A DNA stretch of 44,445 nucleotides from positions 1 to 44,445 of the forward strand of contig LWCA01000174.1 of the NCBI GenBank assembly GCA_001642005.1. Reading direction: 5' to 3'. The stretch is from Intoshia linei (lineage: Eukaryota > Orthonectida > Rhopaluridae). The notes under the pieces were generated by a model. That model was not told where the DNA came from, did not search any database, and saw only the letters and a list, made by a program, of their open reading frames with translations. Shown one piece after another: positions 23,479-35,440 of the stretch. Each line of letters starts with the position of its first letter. Positions within the stretch are counted from its first letter, which is position 1. The position numbers and the translations under genes are program-made.

Positions 23479-24660
23479 TTATATATTTTTTGTTATTTCA
23501 TACAATACATTTTACAAAACAAATATAGTCAACTTTATTTTTTGATAAATTCAATTTTTCTATATTTTTGTATATTCTTGGATAGCATTAGTAATTAACA
23601 AATATCTTGATATTTCTGTTATATATTATATAGGACAATTTTACTTCAATTCGTTATCTGAAATTCCATGTATAAATAATGGCGTATTTTCAAATTAAAA
23701 TGTTTTGTGACAATGATTTTTTTTGTTTTCTGATACAATGCTCTGTGACTACTGCAATTTGGAACCTTGTAATATCTTTAATTTGATATGAATATATTAA
23801 TATTGATTTACATGATTGAAAGTTTATTAGGGTGCAAAATCTGATTTATAATTGAAAATCTTGATAAATTTGTAACATGTAACGCTAACATGAACACTAC
23901 AGTAAATGTCAGATTTTAGGAAGATTCAATACATTTTGTACAATACAATACAGTAATATTTTCATGATACATTTTGTGAAATATCTCAATTATGAAGAAT
24001 TTATTTGTTTTAAATTCTAGGACTTTTCATTTTCAAAAAAATGGTAATTTGTTGTAAGATTTACGATTATGTTGGTGATTTTAAAACTTTCACTGGTGTT
24101 ACAACTTAAAAATGTTTTAAAATTTTCATTCTCTCGTAATGACTGAATTAATGTATTGATATTGATTGAGTATTGTATGTATTTGTATTGTATTGTAACA
24201 AACATGTCAATTGATTTGATAAGTTGAATGTATTGTATTGATACACAGGTTTAATTCAATTTTTTCATGGGTAATCGCGAAATTTGTTCTAAAAAAATAC
24301 CATTTTTTTTTGCGTCGCATGCACAGTAACGTACCAAATATAATTTTCCCATAGAATCCTTCAGGATCAAAAACCCAATTCCCCTTTTTTTTTTAAATCA
24401 AATCTAAATTAAAATTAAGAAACAATTTTATTTTACTATTTTGTAAATTTAATTTTTTAAAAAATTTATGTGACTTATTCTAAAAAAATACCATTCAATA
24501 TACAGTAGGTCTACTGAGTAGGGCATCATTTCACTTAGAAATCAGTTGTAGCATAATTTTTTTTTAATTTTGAACATTTTGCCTGCCTCGACTTCAACAT
24601 TTTGAAAATTAAGTTTCATAGATATTAATATTATCTTTTTATTATAAATAGAGGTGGAAA
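23479..24660. other. AT-rich region with TATTG/CAATA runs
   Basis: Upstream of the USP8-like gene, so its promoter should be at the left edge of this block. From about 23920 to 24240 there are scattered ACAATACAATAC and TATTGTATTG runs in both orientations, a degenerate pentamer microsatellite that can pair with itself. No genes. Confidence 0.45.
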
Positions 24661-24667
24661 TTATGGG

Positions 24668-24808
24668 AACAACACAACACAAGCTCAAAAAAAATTTACT
24701 TAATACTCAACACAATACTCAAGCTCAAAAAATTTTTTGCACAATACTTAACACAATACTCAAGCTTGAAAAAAAATTTTGCACAATACTAAACACAAAA
24801 TTCATTGT
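24668..24808 (+). repeat. Tandem repeat, ~41-42 bp unit
   Basis: About 3.3 copies of a unit beginning AACACAATACTCAAGCTC, with unit starts at 24709, 24750 and 24792 and a diverged copy before. The open frame across it is a by-product of the repeat length and is not a gene. Confidence 0.8.
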
Positions 24809-26814
24809 GTTTTGTGCCACCTATAATTATAAGACTTATATCTAAAAATTTATGCAGAATTTTCAATATTAATCATTTAATTATTAAATAATTGAATTAT
24901 AATAATTATTATTAAATTATCAACTCTATGCGAAGATGTTAAATATTTCATGGATACACGGATATATCCCATCATCTCAATACAGAAATTGGGACCTTTA
25001 TAAAAAGATCGATGGAATAATAAAGCAAATTATTTATTAAAATATTATTTGTTAGGTTCTGACAGATCTGACATCGTTGTTGATGCATGTAAATTTGTTA
25101 TCAATGAATGGTTCACTTGTAGAAGAAAAACAGAAAATTCAAAAGCTATTACAAATCTTGGTAGGTAAATCATTAGTGTTTCAATAAAAATGACATGTTA
25201 CTACCTTATTCTCTCAATGTGGATGTTACCAATTAAATTTGTGAAAGATTTCTTGGATATATAAAAAAATTTCTTGACCGTAACATTGTAGATAGATAGA
25301 AGCAAAATTACTTGTAAATTAATTAAATAAATTTTTAAATTTGAAATAATAAAAATAATTGTTTCCATTATTAATTATTATTTTTTAATGAAAATAAAGT
25401 ATTTCCGTTGTTTCCCCTTATTTTAATTAATTAAAACAGAAACTAATAATAAAAAACAACTAAACTCACCTTTCACGAATCTGCGTAAAATTTTACATAT
25501 CTTTACATAATTTTTATGAAAATTAATCGATTATAACAAATACAGTTCAATTTTTTAGCTCGGCTTCTAGAGAGTTCATACTACTTTTTTTCATTAATAT
25601 GTATTTAATACGTAAATAACTGAATTTTAAAATGGCACACTCATATTTTCATGGTTAAAATAAATTTTTTGTTATTATAAATTTTGGAATTTTTAAATTT
25701 GACCGATATTACAAAAAAACCCTTTTTATGAAAAAACCATGTGGGGTTAAATATTAAATTTTAAAACCTTAAAAATGAAAAAGGCTAAATTTTTTTACTA
25801 ATTTTTTTTAAAAATATATTTTCTAGGGGTTTTTAAGTAGGCTCTTCAACGTGGTATAGGGTATTTTCAATAAAAATCATTTTTAGTAAAAAACGAACAG
25901 CCCTAATATGCATAGATTGAAAAATATTAAAATTTTGATTCAATAAATAAAGATTCTAAGCAAAACCTGATACAGTTTGTGGAAGATCATAGAAGAAAAC
26001 ATTCGAAAACCACATTATGAAAAAAAATAAATTTTATAAAAGCCTTGACCGGGGCAGGGCAAATTTTTATAATTTTGAAATTTTTTTTTGGTATGTTCCT
26101 ACTTATACAAAATGGAAATGGTATGCAAAAATAGTTTTTGAAATTAAAAAAAAACACTAAAATGAACCACCCTAATATACAGTTAAAAAATATTTTGGGT
26201 AATATCAAAATAAGTACTATAATCTGGGTAATGTAATAAAAAAGGTTGGGAAACACTGTTTTAATAGAAATAAATAACTATTGAAATTAAGTGAAGTATA
26301 CAATGTATTCATTAATATATAATTTCTTCCGCTAACTGGCACTTTTGAAACGTTGATTTATGGTGATCCACAGCAAAAAAAAAGTTGAGAAACATTCCTA
26401 TAAAGTACTTAGGTTGAAATAGTTATGACTTTTTAAAAAAATATGCGTTTGTACAGGAATAGCTGTTTAATTTTTATTTATAAAGAGTCACGAATAAAAT
26501 AAATCATCTAAATTGAACATAGACTGAACAAAATATGAAAAACGACAGATATAAACATTGTTTATTACACAATGATGAACATTTCTTACTTGGCTTTTTT
26601 AAAACGTTTTGTTTTTATTTTATTCGAAAACATTTTCAGTCCGCCCTAGTGAAAAATATGGAAACCTCTTTAAAATTGAATTGATACAGATATTTTTAAA
26701 TGGTTGCCAAACTTAAGTATATGAAATATTAACATGAAGGATAAATTATATATTTATCCATAAGAAAAGTAAATATTGATATTGAGATTCAAATTAAATT
26801 TAAACTTGATATAA
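24809..26814. other. Gene-free region with degenerate repeats
   Basis: No supportable gene. Near 25882-25900 and 26160-26180 the sequences GCCCTAATA and CCACCCTAATATA (reverse: TATTAGGG...) resemble the TA-flanked element ends seen at 32073 and 32952. At 26239-26258 GGTTGGGAAACACTG is a hAT-type right end identical in its core to that at 6802; its left partner was not found. Confidence 0.45.
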
Positions 26815-29800
26815 ATGAATATTAAAATTATCCTACCCTTTTTTAATTTAATATTTTTATATCAAAGTATATCTGAATGTGATGTTCACATCGAAAACAT
26901 TTTAAAAAACAAAACGATCCTATATAAAGGTTAACATTTATTACGTAAACAGGTTAAATATAAATAATACACAAGAGTTGTTGTATTATATATATTTTTA
27001 TTCATTTCATACATATTAAACTATATTTGAACAGTAATTGATGCGATAGGAAAACCACCATCGGGTATTCAATATGGTCAATTGTATTGGTATGGTTCTT
27101 TTGAACAATGTGATGAGTTGACTCACACAGAAAAAGATTATCAATTTAAATATTGTCACGTTACCTTTTACATCAGTGAGCTTGTATAAAAAAAATTTGT
27201 AATCATTAATACTTTTTAGAATTTTCCTTTAATAGGAATTTGCATACCAAAGAGTTGTATTTCTAAAGTACAAAAATATGCAAATAAATTAAGGAATCAT
27301 GTAGGAACGTATAGTAATTTTTACGAAAAATTGATTGATTTAAAAATTTTATATAGTTGAAGTTAATTGTATTCCAGATCCTAACCATTACAAAGACGAA
27401 TCTTTTACAAGAAAGTTTTTCAAGTAATTAAAAATTTTTATTTTAAATATTTAATCGTAGATACTTTTTTATAACGTTTATAATATATCAAATTATAATG
27501 ACGATATGCGATTTTTTACAACGTTACGTTTTTACTGGAGGTTATTTTGTTATTTATTATTAAAATGTATGTATTGAATTGTATTATTATTATTTATAGA
27601 GGTATTCATTAGTGTAATTAATACAGGAATTAAGATGATTTGCTATAAAAATCCTTGAATTAATTATTTGGAATTTTATAAAATAATCTATGCCAAGGGG
27701 TTAGGTTTTTCATAGAAAGTATCAGTTTAAATTTTCTAAGTATCATACAAATTTATTCGAATTTATCCAATTAAAAAAGTAATAAACAGTGGCACGTGTA
27801 TCTCATAATTATGAAATATTATAATTATAATATTATATTATATATAATATTAATCAGAATAATCGATTCCTCGTTGTTTATGCCGTCAATATACACCACA
27901 TCAGTACTTACCTTTGTTACCCTTTTGCAATGTTCATGTTAATGTATAATACTACTTTTATGTATTTTATTTTTAGTTAAAAAAAATCGTATTGTAACAG
28001 CATGTTCAATTATTTCTAACATGGAAAATATTCTATACCTTCGACCTCATAATGAAGATTCACCTCAAATAACGTGCATTGAAGGTATGAAATCCTTTGG
28101 AGCAATGGGAATCATGTACGGACATTACATATTGGATGTATTAACGTCTTCTCGTAAATATTAATATTTATTAATTTATCATTTTTTAGCTAATCCTTTA
28201 TCAATTGCAAAATATTTGGGTCATCCATTAAGTCTTTTACTTTTTTCAAATTATTATATTAGCGATTGTTTCATTGTTATGTCGTACGAAACATTATTAT
28301 ATATATATAGTTAAATCTCTATAAAATTTAGAAGCTTTTTGGTTTCTTATTTGCTCTTGAAGAATTTAAATAAAGTAAAGTCCATCAGAAAAGCAAACTG
28401 GATCATGTATTATGTGGGAAGATTTATAAGGTTCCTTAATTTTTATATTATAATGTATACATAATTATATAAACAAATAAATTCAATAATAAAATGTTAC
28501 ATAAAAATGCCATTATCCACAATTACCAATCCTTTAAAAGTGTAGTTCCCAAACTTATTTCACCAGGGACCCGTCATTTCACGTTAAATTAAATTTAAAG
28601 TGAATATGTTAAAGTTGTATTATAGTAAGTGTATAAGTGTATGTAAGTGGTATAGTAATGTTATAGTTAAAGTGAAATTTAAATTTAAATTTGTTACACT
28701 TAATTTTATTATTTTAATAAAATAGTGAATATTCTTAAACCCAACCATTTTTACTAAAAATCCCCTTTTACCAACCCTTAAAAGAAAATCCACTTTTATT
28801 AATCCCTAAGGGAAAAATTTATTTTCACAAACCTTTAAGTCAAAATTCCAATTTTATCAAGCTTTAAGGAAAAAATCAAGTTTTATCAATCCATAAGGAA
28901 AAATTCAATTTTACCCTCCCTAAAATAAAAAAATCAGTTTTACAAAACCTTTAGGAAAAATTCCTGTTTTACTAACCCTTAAGTGAAAAAATCAGTTTTA
29001 ACTACTCTTTAGGGAAAATTCTACTTATACTAACCCTTAAGGAATTAATCCACGTTTACAAACCCTAAAACTGATTTTTTTCATTTTTAGAGTGGATAAA
29101 ACTGAATTGTTCCTTTTAGGGTTAGTAAAACGTATTTTTTCATTTTAGGATTGGTAAGACTGAATTTTTCCCTTAAGATTGTGTAAAACAGGAATTTTCT
29201 CAAAAGGGTTGGTAAATTTTGATTTTTAGTAAAAATGGTTGGATTTAAGTAAAAATTATTAAATTTATGTAAAAATAGTTGGATTTAAGTAGACACCCAA
29301 TAAAATAGTTACCAAATAAAAAAATGTATACTAAAATGTTTTTTTGACTGTGAAGGGGATACTTTGTAAAATTGAAAAATTTTGTGTGTGTTAACTAAAT
29401 ATAACTGTATAAGCTGTAATTTAGGAATTTTCTTTAAAGAAAAAGAGTAATTTGTGGTTTTGATTATGAAGATGTAAGTTTCAGAGGTTGAGATTTACGA
29501 AAATATTAATGATTTTTAAAACGCTTCCCCAAAATTTTTGTTTTTTTAAATTCTAGAATTCATTTTATTTTTTAGAAAAAGAATAATTTGGGTTTTTGAT
29601 CATAAAGGACACAATTTCTGATACTTATTCAGATTTTATTTTTACGATAAAACCTAATTCCCGAAATACTGTATTAAATTTTGGTTTTTTTAAATTCTAG
29701 GACTGTTAAATTTTTAATTAAACGATAATCACACAGACATTCAATTTTATGTAAATAAATAATTACATGTATAGTTTAAAACTCTATTATTATGGGGTTG

Positions 29801-32800
29801 CTGAATCACATCCATAGTTTTGATTTATGTAAATAACTTAAAAAATCTAAAACTTAACATGCTTTTTATTCCAAATTAATTTTTTTGTAAATTTACAACC
29901 CTATTGGTGTGTAAAAATATATTTAAAAAATGATTGAAAAATATTAATAGTAAATATTATTTATAGATTATTCCCACTATATTACATAACAGTGATTTGG
30001 TCAGATTATTTTATGAGTTCTATATACTACGGAATACGATTCGGTGCATACCAAGAAAGAAAGTAATCAGTATATTAAATATAAATACAAGTTATTATTG
30101 TTAGACAAAACTGTGATAAAAATTCTTGGAAAAATTACCTGTTTATACAAAATTTTTACGATGATAATAATGAACCCGTAAATTTTATACATTTATAATA
30201 TATTTAAATCTAAATGTAGTGTTTACGTTATTTGTGGTATATTGCTGTAGATTTACAATTATATCTGATTGCTCCATTTTTTGTAGCATTATTGTACAAG
30301 TAATTTTTTAAACATTATACTATTTGTATAAAAATCTAAACTAATTAAATTTAGAATTTGATTAATGAGGGTCAGTTACATGAGATTTTGTTTTGGACCA
30401 TAACAATAATTTTTTATCTTAAATATACAGCTTTTCTTTGCAAAATCTTATACAATACTAAAAATTTTCAGTAAGTGGACACCGGATATAAAATGTTTAC
30501 GAGTTTTTATCTGATTGTAAGCAAAATTCAATTTGATTGATAATTCAGTAATAACTGATTATAGTTTTGTCTAATTGAATTTCAATTTTATACAATTTAA
30601 AATGATTAATTGACTTTAAACCAACATAAAGTAATAGTTTCATAAATCTATGTGAAAATAATTTCAAAAAAAGGGTCATTTGTGGTTTTGACTATGAAAA
30701 TGTAATAATAATGATTAATGATTTTAAAAAGAGTCATGTTGGTTTTTGTTCATTATGATCTGAATTTCTAAATCAAATTATTCCAAAATATCGATCAGAT
30801 GAAATTCTTATTTTCTGTATATTATGAAATGGTAATTGCATTGGTCATAAAATTTTCCAAAAATAAGAAATTTTCCAACATTACATATCAATAAATAAAA
30901 ATAGTAGGCTTTCATGATTGTAGACTTGGAACATGTGGTCCCTATCCTTCTGTACGGTTCTGCTCGTCCCTAATTCACTAATGACTTGAAAACTCCGTCC
31001 GCTCTTAGTATATATGTTATGATTGCTATTAGTTGCATCGGTCATTATTTTTCATTTTTTTTGATTTTTATTATAATCAATCATTATTTATATATCATAT
31101 ATTATTTACTATATAAAATTTTGTAAAAGTTATAAAAAATTGTAGAAAAAAGAAATTTGGAATATTTGTTTCGATTTTGACAATTTTAGCAATTATAGGA
31201 CGATCTCTATATTATTCGTATACTTTAGATTTGACGATAGCTGTCATTCATAAAATTGCCGTTCCACGTGGAATGTAGGTATGTATGAAAACATATTTTA
31301 TTTCTTTTAGGTTTCAGATGTTGAAACACCTATATTATCCATGCTGGTCTCATTTACATTCATCTGTTTTGGGTATATTGACTGGATATGCCGTCTATCT
31401 GTATAAAATAAAAAAATATGCAATATTTTCAAAGGTTTTAAATTTACTGATAAAATTTTGTATAATTGAGGGTCGATAATCATTGTCAGCGGATAACAAG
31501 TGGTCCTTTGAATGATTTTAGTGGTATTTAGGTGGATTTTAGCAAAATTCGAATTATTCGTAGAAATATTTATAATATATAACATACTTTGTATATATAC
31601 ATATTATGTTAAACCAGCGGTCCCAAATGCAGGTCCTTGAAATCTTTTACCGGTCTGTAGAAAATGTTTTCGAAAATTGAAATTGATAAATATTATTATC
31701 AAATTTAAAATAACTTATTTTTTTAAATTTATTTTATTAACTTCGTTTTGGTGGTTCGTGATAAATTTATAAGTAAATTATTTTATTTTTTTTGTATGAA
31801 AATTTTAAATATGATTTTATGCAATTTTTTTGTACACAAATTTTAATGGTTTAAATGTTTTAATTTTAATTTTGTTTGTTTCAGTTTATTTACGCAAGTA
31901 AGATGCGTAAAGTTTTAAAAACATCAATTATATTACAGTTATTCGAAGATTAGATTTTATTGCAAATTTGACTTTAGAAATTGAGTCTTTTAATGAAAGA
32001 CTTTCAAAGTAAAAAACACAATTATCTTCTTAAATGAGACGTGTGTTTTTAAAATGTACAATGTACAGTGTACATTAGGGCTATTCCAATTAGGAATTGT
32101 TTTTGAAATTTAAAAAAAACATATATAGATAATAATCTCCATTTAATTTGCTGCGGAATGATATAATGTTTTTTATTTTCGTCACAAAAAACCCCCGCGT
32201 CTTTTCCTTTTTTTGTTTTTCTAACATTTTTCATTATAAAAAAATATGGCAACATTTTTCCACTTAGTTGCGATGCATTTTTATAATTTTAAGATATAAC
32301 ATAGATCATGTGACACTAATCATATTAATCAAAAAAAATCAATAAAAAATCTTTATTTTAGACACAGTTCACGGACAAACTTTTTGTCATTTTTAAAAAA
32401 ATTATATAATTTCATAAGACATGAATTTATATGAATTAGGTCATTATATTTTAAGTGTTTCTATTCAATTATTTTTTAAGTAGTACAAGTGTATTGTAAA
32501 ACAATAATTTTGTAAGTTAATAATATTACGAGTAAAACGAATTTAAAAATGATAAAATTTAATTCATTAATTTTGTGAATATACTGTTATTTCTTATTTA
32601 TTTTTTTACATAAGTGGATTTTTACATAGAAAATTTATACGAATTTATATTAAATTGAATTTAACAAACAAATATGAATTAAATTTGTTTATACATAATT
32701 TGTAGTTTTTGAACATATATTTTCAACATAAATAGTTAATTTGCTAACATTAATTGATGCCGAAAATGATCTTTCACAAATTTCAATAGTCATGATTATA

Positions 32801-33704
32801 CCGCTTGATTTAACAAAATATGAAAATGTTTCGGACATTTCTTGTAAACTTTCAAATTATGATATCATTATGCAGCAAATTAAGCGGCGTTTATTTTCTA
32901 TATATCATTAAGTATATTATTTTTATATTAGAAAAATGGAATAGCCCTAATGTACATTCTGATACATGTACCGATTTTAAAACTATGTACATTGTAAATT
33001 TCAATTTCAAAAACTTATATCATGATCAAAAAAAAACATTTTTTTTGGAAAAGTATTTCATAAATTATATTTTTGTAGGAGTTTACTAGTAAACTTATAA
33101 TTATAATTGAAATGTGAATAATCTTTTATACGTATTAATTACAGATTAATATTTTGAAATAGAATACAATAAGAATAATGTGGATTTTAATTATTTTACT
33201 TGCATCAATTACGTATTATTTATCCATTGATACATTACGGAATCAACAAACAAAAATATTCAGAACTAATTTCAATACGTTTATTCCATTAATTTTTTCT
33301 ATGTGTACTGCTTGGATAATTTTTACATGTTCCACGAAAAATGCTGGTAATTGATATTTTTATGATATATTATAAAAATATATAAATAATAATTAGAGAT
33401 TATTAACGACATGTTATCTCTTGGGGTGTTTAGAATATTAGGGAAAATGTCGTACACAGTATATTTGGTACACCCAATATTATATCGTTATTATTTTTTT
33501 GCTCAAATTGAACCATTCTACATGGATGTTTACACTCATGTAATTTTATTTTTTTACTTTACATGTGCCATTTAGTATAATATTTATTTTGGATTGGTTG
33601 TAGCAAGTTATTTGCTATCATTTATTGTTACAGCGTCAGTGGAATTGCCAATTTATAATGTAATAAAGTTGATAATTTCATCAAAAAAAGAAAAATTATC
33701 ATAA
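26815..33704 (+). CDS. NRF-6-type acyltransferase-3 membrane protein
   Basis: Sixteen exons in phase: 26815-26929, 27035-27175, 27236-27313, 27357-27423, 27461-27540, 27977-28153, 28190-28283, 28332-28430, 29967-30062, 30105-30177, 30220-30299, 31146-31274, 31311-31434, 33163-33346, 33397-33539, 33576-33704; 602 residues. A signal peptide (about 1-21) leads into a Cys-containing extracellular NRF domain (DAIGKPPSGIQYGQLYWYG, CHVTFYI, CIPKSC). Then about ten membrane helices of the acyltransferase-3 family follow: TCIEGMKSFGAMGIMYGH with the conserved His near 210, WYIAVDLQLYLIAPFF, YPCWSHLHSSVLGILTGY, and RILGKMSYTVYLVHPILY. In nematodes NRF-6 relatives affect lipid and drug handling; the acylated substrate is unknown. 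Long introns 8, 11 and 13 hold repeats. The exon 14 acceptor (GAAATAG at 33162) is weak but restores the frame. Confidence 0.9.
28736..29249. repeat. Palindromic minisatellite
   Basis: In the 1536-bp acyltransferase intron 28431-29966. About eleven forward copies of a 28-30 bp unit (consensus like ACCAACCCTTAAGGGAAAAAT plus TCAATTTT) run to about 29068. Four to five copies follow in reverse orientation to 29249. The outermost 25 bases (28737-28761 and 29221-29247) are near-perfect inverted repeats around CCAACCATTTTTACTAAAAATC. A fragment of the dispersed repeat family (GTTCCCAAACTTATTTCACC) lies just upstream at 28525-28570. The same unit appears inside the MITE at 33777. Confidence 0.85.
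30300..31145. other. Acyltransferase intron 11, no clear content
   Basis: This 846-bp intron joins VALLYK to KKKFGIF. An intervening piece near 30471-30512 has an acceptor and a GTAAGC donor but introduces a stop in the required phase, so it was not used as an exon. A GGTCATTTGTGGTTTTGA block near 30674 echoes 29448-29465, suggesting an old repeat. Confidence 0.4.
32073..32952. mobile_element. TA-flanked element with CATTAGGGC termini
   Basis: The left end CATTAGGGCTATTCCA and the right end TGGAATAGCCCTAATG are perfect inverted repeats over 16 bases, bordered by TA dinucleotides (32071-32072, 32953-32954). Imperfect inverted similarity continues inward (AATTTGCTGC near 32140 against GCAGCAAATT near 32872). 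The 880-bp element has no transposase; it is a non-autonomous, probably Tc1/mariner-type insertion in the acyltransferase intron 31435-33162. Other members of this end family appear near 25890 and 26170. Confidence 0.8.
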
Positions 33705-33776
33705 AATTATGGTAGTAATAAAAATTATTTTTTTATTTTGTCTCTATTAATGTATTCGTACATTTTCTGTATAAAC

Positions 33777-34247
33777 CAGTGCTTCTCATGGGGGTGAATA
33801 CTAAAATTTTAGATGATTGGGGTGAATAGGGGGTGAATAATAAATTTTTAACATATTTTATTCAATTTAGTCAAATATGTGAAAAAACCAAAATTTTACC
33901 AACCGTTAAAAAAAAATCCCTTTTTACCAATATTTTTTTGAAAAATCCAATTTTATCAAAATTTTATATTGGAAATCTCTCTATCTGATTCCAAAAGAAA
34001 AAACCAAATTTTACATGTTTCGTGTACAAAATTGACTTAACCCTTTCATACATTCAGTTTAACCAAATTTCAAAATCGAATTTTTTTTTAAAGTTGCTCA
34101 TCTAATTGATATTCTAATTAATAAATAAATTATGGCAATCATAATTACTGTATTTTCTGTATTAAATTGTGTATTTCTACACAATTATGACATGTCATAA
34201 TAATTGTTTTATTGGGGTGAATGTTCAAAAAAGTTTAAGATCCACTG
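33777..34247. mobile_element. hAT-type MITE carrying minisatellite units
   Basis: A 471-bp element starts CAGTGCTTCTCATGGGGGTGAAT and ends ATTGGGGTGAAT...AAGATCCACTG, with identical flanking 8-mers GTATAAAC (33769-33776 and 34248-34255). Its body (about 33885-33960) contains ACCAACCGTTAAAAAAAAATCC-type units like those of the palindromic minisatellite at 28736. It sits just after the acyltransferase 3' end and encodes nothing. Confidence 0.88.
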
Positions 34248-34312
34248 GTATAAACAGTTTATTTATGTATTACATTTATTATTTAAATTTTCCGATTACT
34301 AATCTTCAACTA

Positions 34313-34471
34313 CTATAAAATTAATCTATTAATTTCCTTTCCACGGTCCTGAACCAGAGCCGAGGCCACCGAAACTGAAAAATAAGCCACTAAATAATTT
34401 CCAATACGACGCGTAGTATCATATAATCCTATCCACCTGTCCAAGGCATTTGCCAAATGTTGATTTGGCAT
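34313..34471 (-). CDS. Possible small single-pass membrane protein
   Basis: A 52-codon frame starts at ATG 34471-34469 and ends TAG at 34313-34315. The peptide begins MPNQHLANALDRWIGLYD, has a basic RR, one hydrophobic stretch (YLVAYFSVSVASALV) and a charged end (DRGKEINR). Its G+C content is clearly above the surroundings, which argues for selection. It resembles in size and layout small mitochondrial inner-membrane subunits, but I do not recognise the family. The same frame is open upstream to about 34543 without a better start. Possible poly(A) signals follow downstream on this strand (TTTATT on the plus strand near 34258). Confidence 0.5.
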   Translation of the reverse strand: MPNQHLANALDRWIGLYDTTRRIGNYLVAYFSVSVASALVQDRGKEINRLIL

Positions 34472-34543
34472 TTTAAATTTGACACATAAAATAGTTATGA
34501 AATTCAAGAATGTATTTATTATAATTATTTTAATAATGTTCAA

Positions 34544-35440
34544 TTTGGTTCAATAAAGCAACAATTTTATAAACATTTCGTCGTGGTCCCCTCGACGAAA
34601 GACAAATTTGGTGTCGCTACGATACGTTCTTCACGTCTTCAAATAATGTAGGTAGTTGTAATGTGACCTGACTTTTTCATAAAAAATTGAGAAATTCTTT
34701 GGTCATTTTATTGTTCGAGATAAAATTGTGTGTAGTATACGGTTCATCGTTTAACCATTGTCCATCTCTTAACAAAAATATTTTAAAATTGACTAAACTG
34801 ATTGACATTTTGCCATATAAAATATAAAATATTTTAAATATTCTTAAAGAATAGAATAATTATACTTTATTTATTAAGACGGTTTTAGACAAAAATTTTA
34901 TTTTGGTTTACACATATAGTTTCATGTATCACGTTGCATGTCCAATTCTCCTTTCCGTAGCTATTAATCAGTGAACGAGTGCAATTTATATTAAAGCAAA
35001 TTCCTTTAAGTGGAAATATTGATTAATTCCATCTGCCTCATAAATTGATTATAGTCGTCAAATAATATTCAAATAATTGTGTCATAAAATTGTACAAAAT
35101 ATATATTTTACTTTGACGGTGTCTAAACGTGCATTGCAACAAATTTATTATCGATTTTTAATAACAATGTAATAAAATATTGATTATTAATTCTCTTGCT
35201 ATGTGGCGTAAATAGATTTGCGCTCCCTAGGCTAACTTTAAAATAATTTTATCAAGATCAATAATCCAATTTTAAATATAATCAACAATGAAACCAAACA
35301 GTTTTCATTTTCTATAAAAGTGTAGTTTCAAGATAATCGTCCATTGTTGTGTCATTCGTGTTTTTGTTGTACGTGACACATTTGTTGTAATTGTATCACA
35401 ATATTAATTATATAAAATTATCGTTTCTTGCCATTTCATA
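34544..35440. promoter_or_regulatory. Intergenic region upstream of the CELF-like gene
   Basis: Lies between two divergently transcribed genes. No RRM1-coding exon of a CELF protein was found here. Slightly less AT-biased around 34575-34670 and 35330-35400. No specific promoter element can be supported. Confidence 0.35.

Noticed and set aside
25987-26256. Minus-strand 89-codon hydrophobic frame.
   Set aside because: Phe/Ile-rich low-complexity translation of AT-rich repeat DNA next to a hAT end; no start context or homology.
30471-30512. Possible extra acyltransferase exon between VALLYK and KKKFGIF.
   Set aside because: In the required phase it contains a stop, whereas direct joining of the neighbours gives a perfect family match.
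31307-31585. Minus-strand frame opposite an acyltransferase exon.
   Set aside because: Antisense shadow of exon 31311-31434 and intron.
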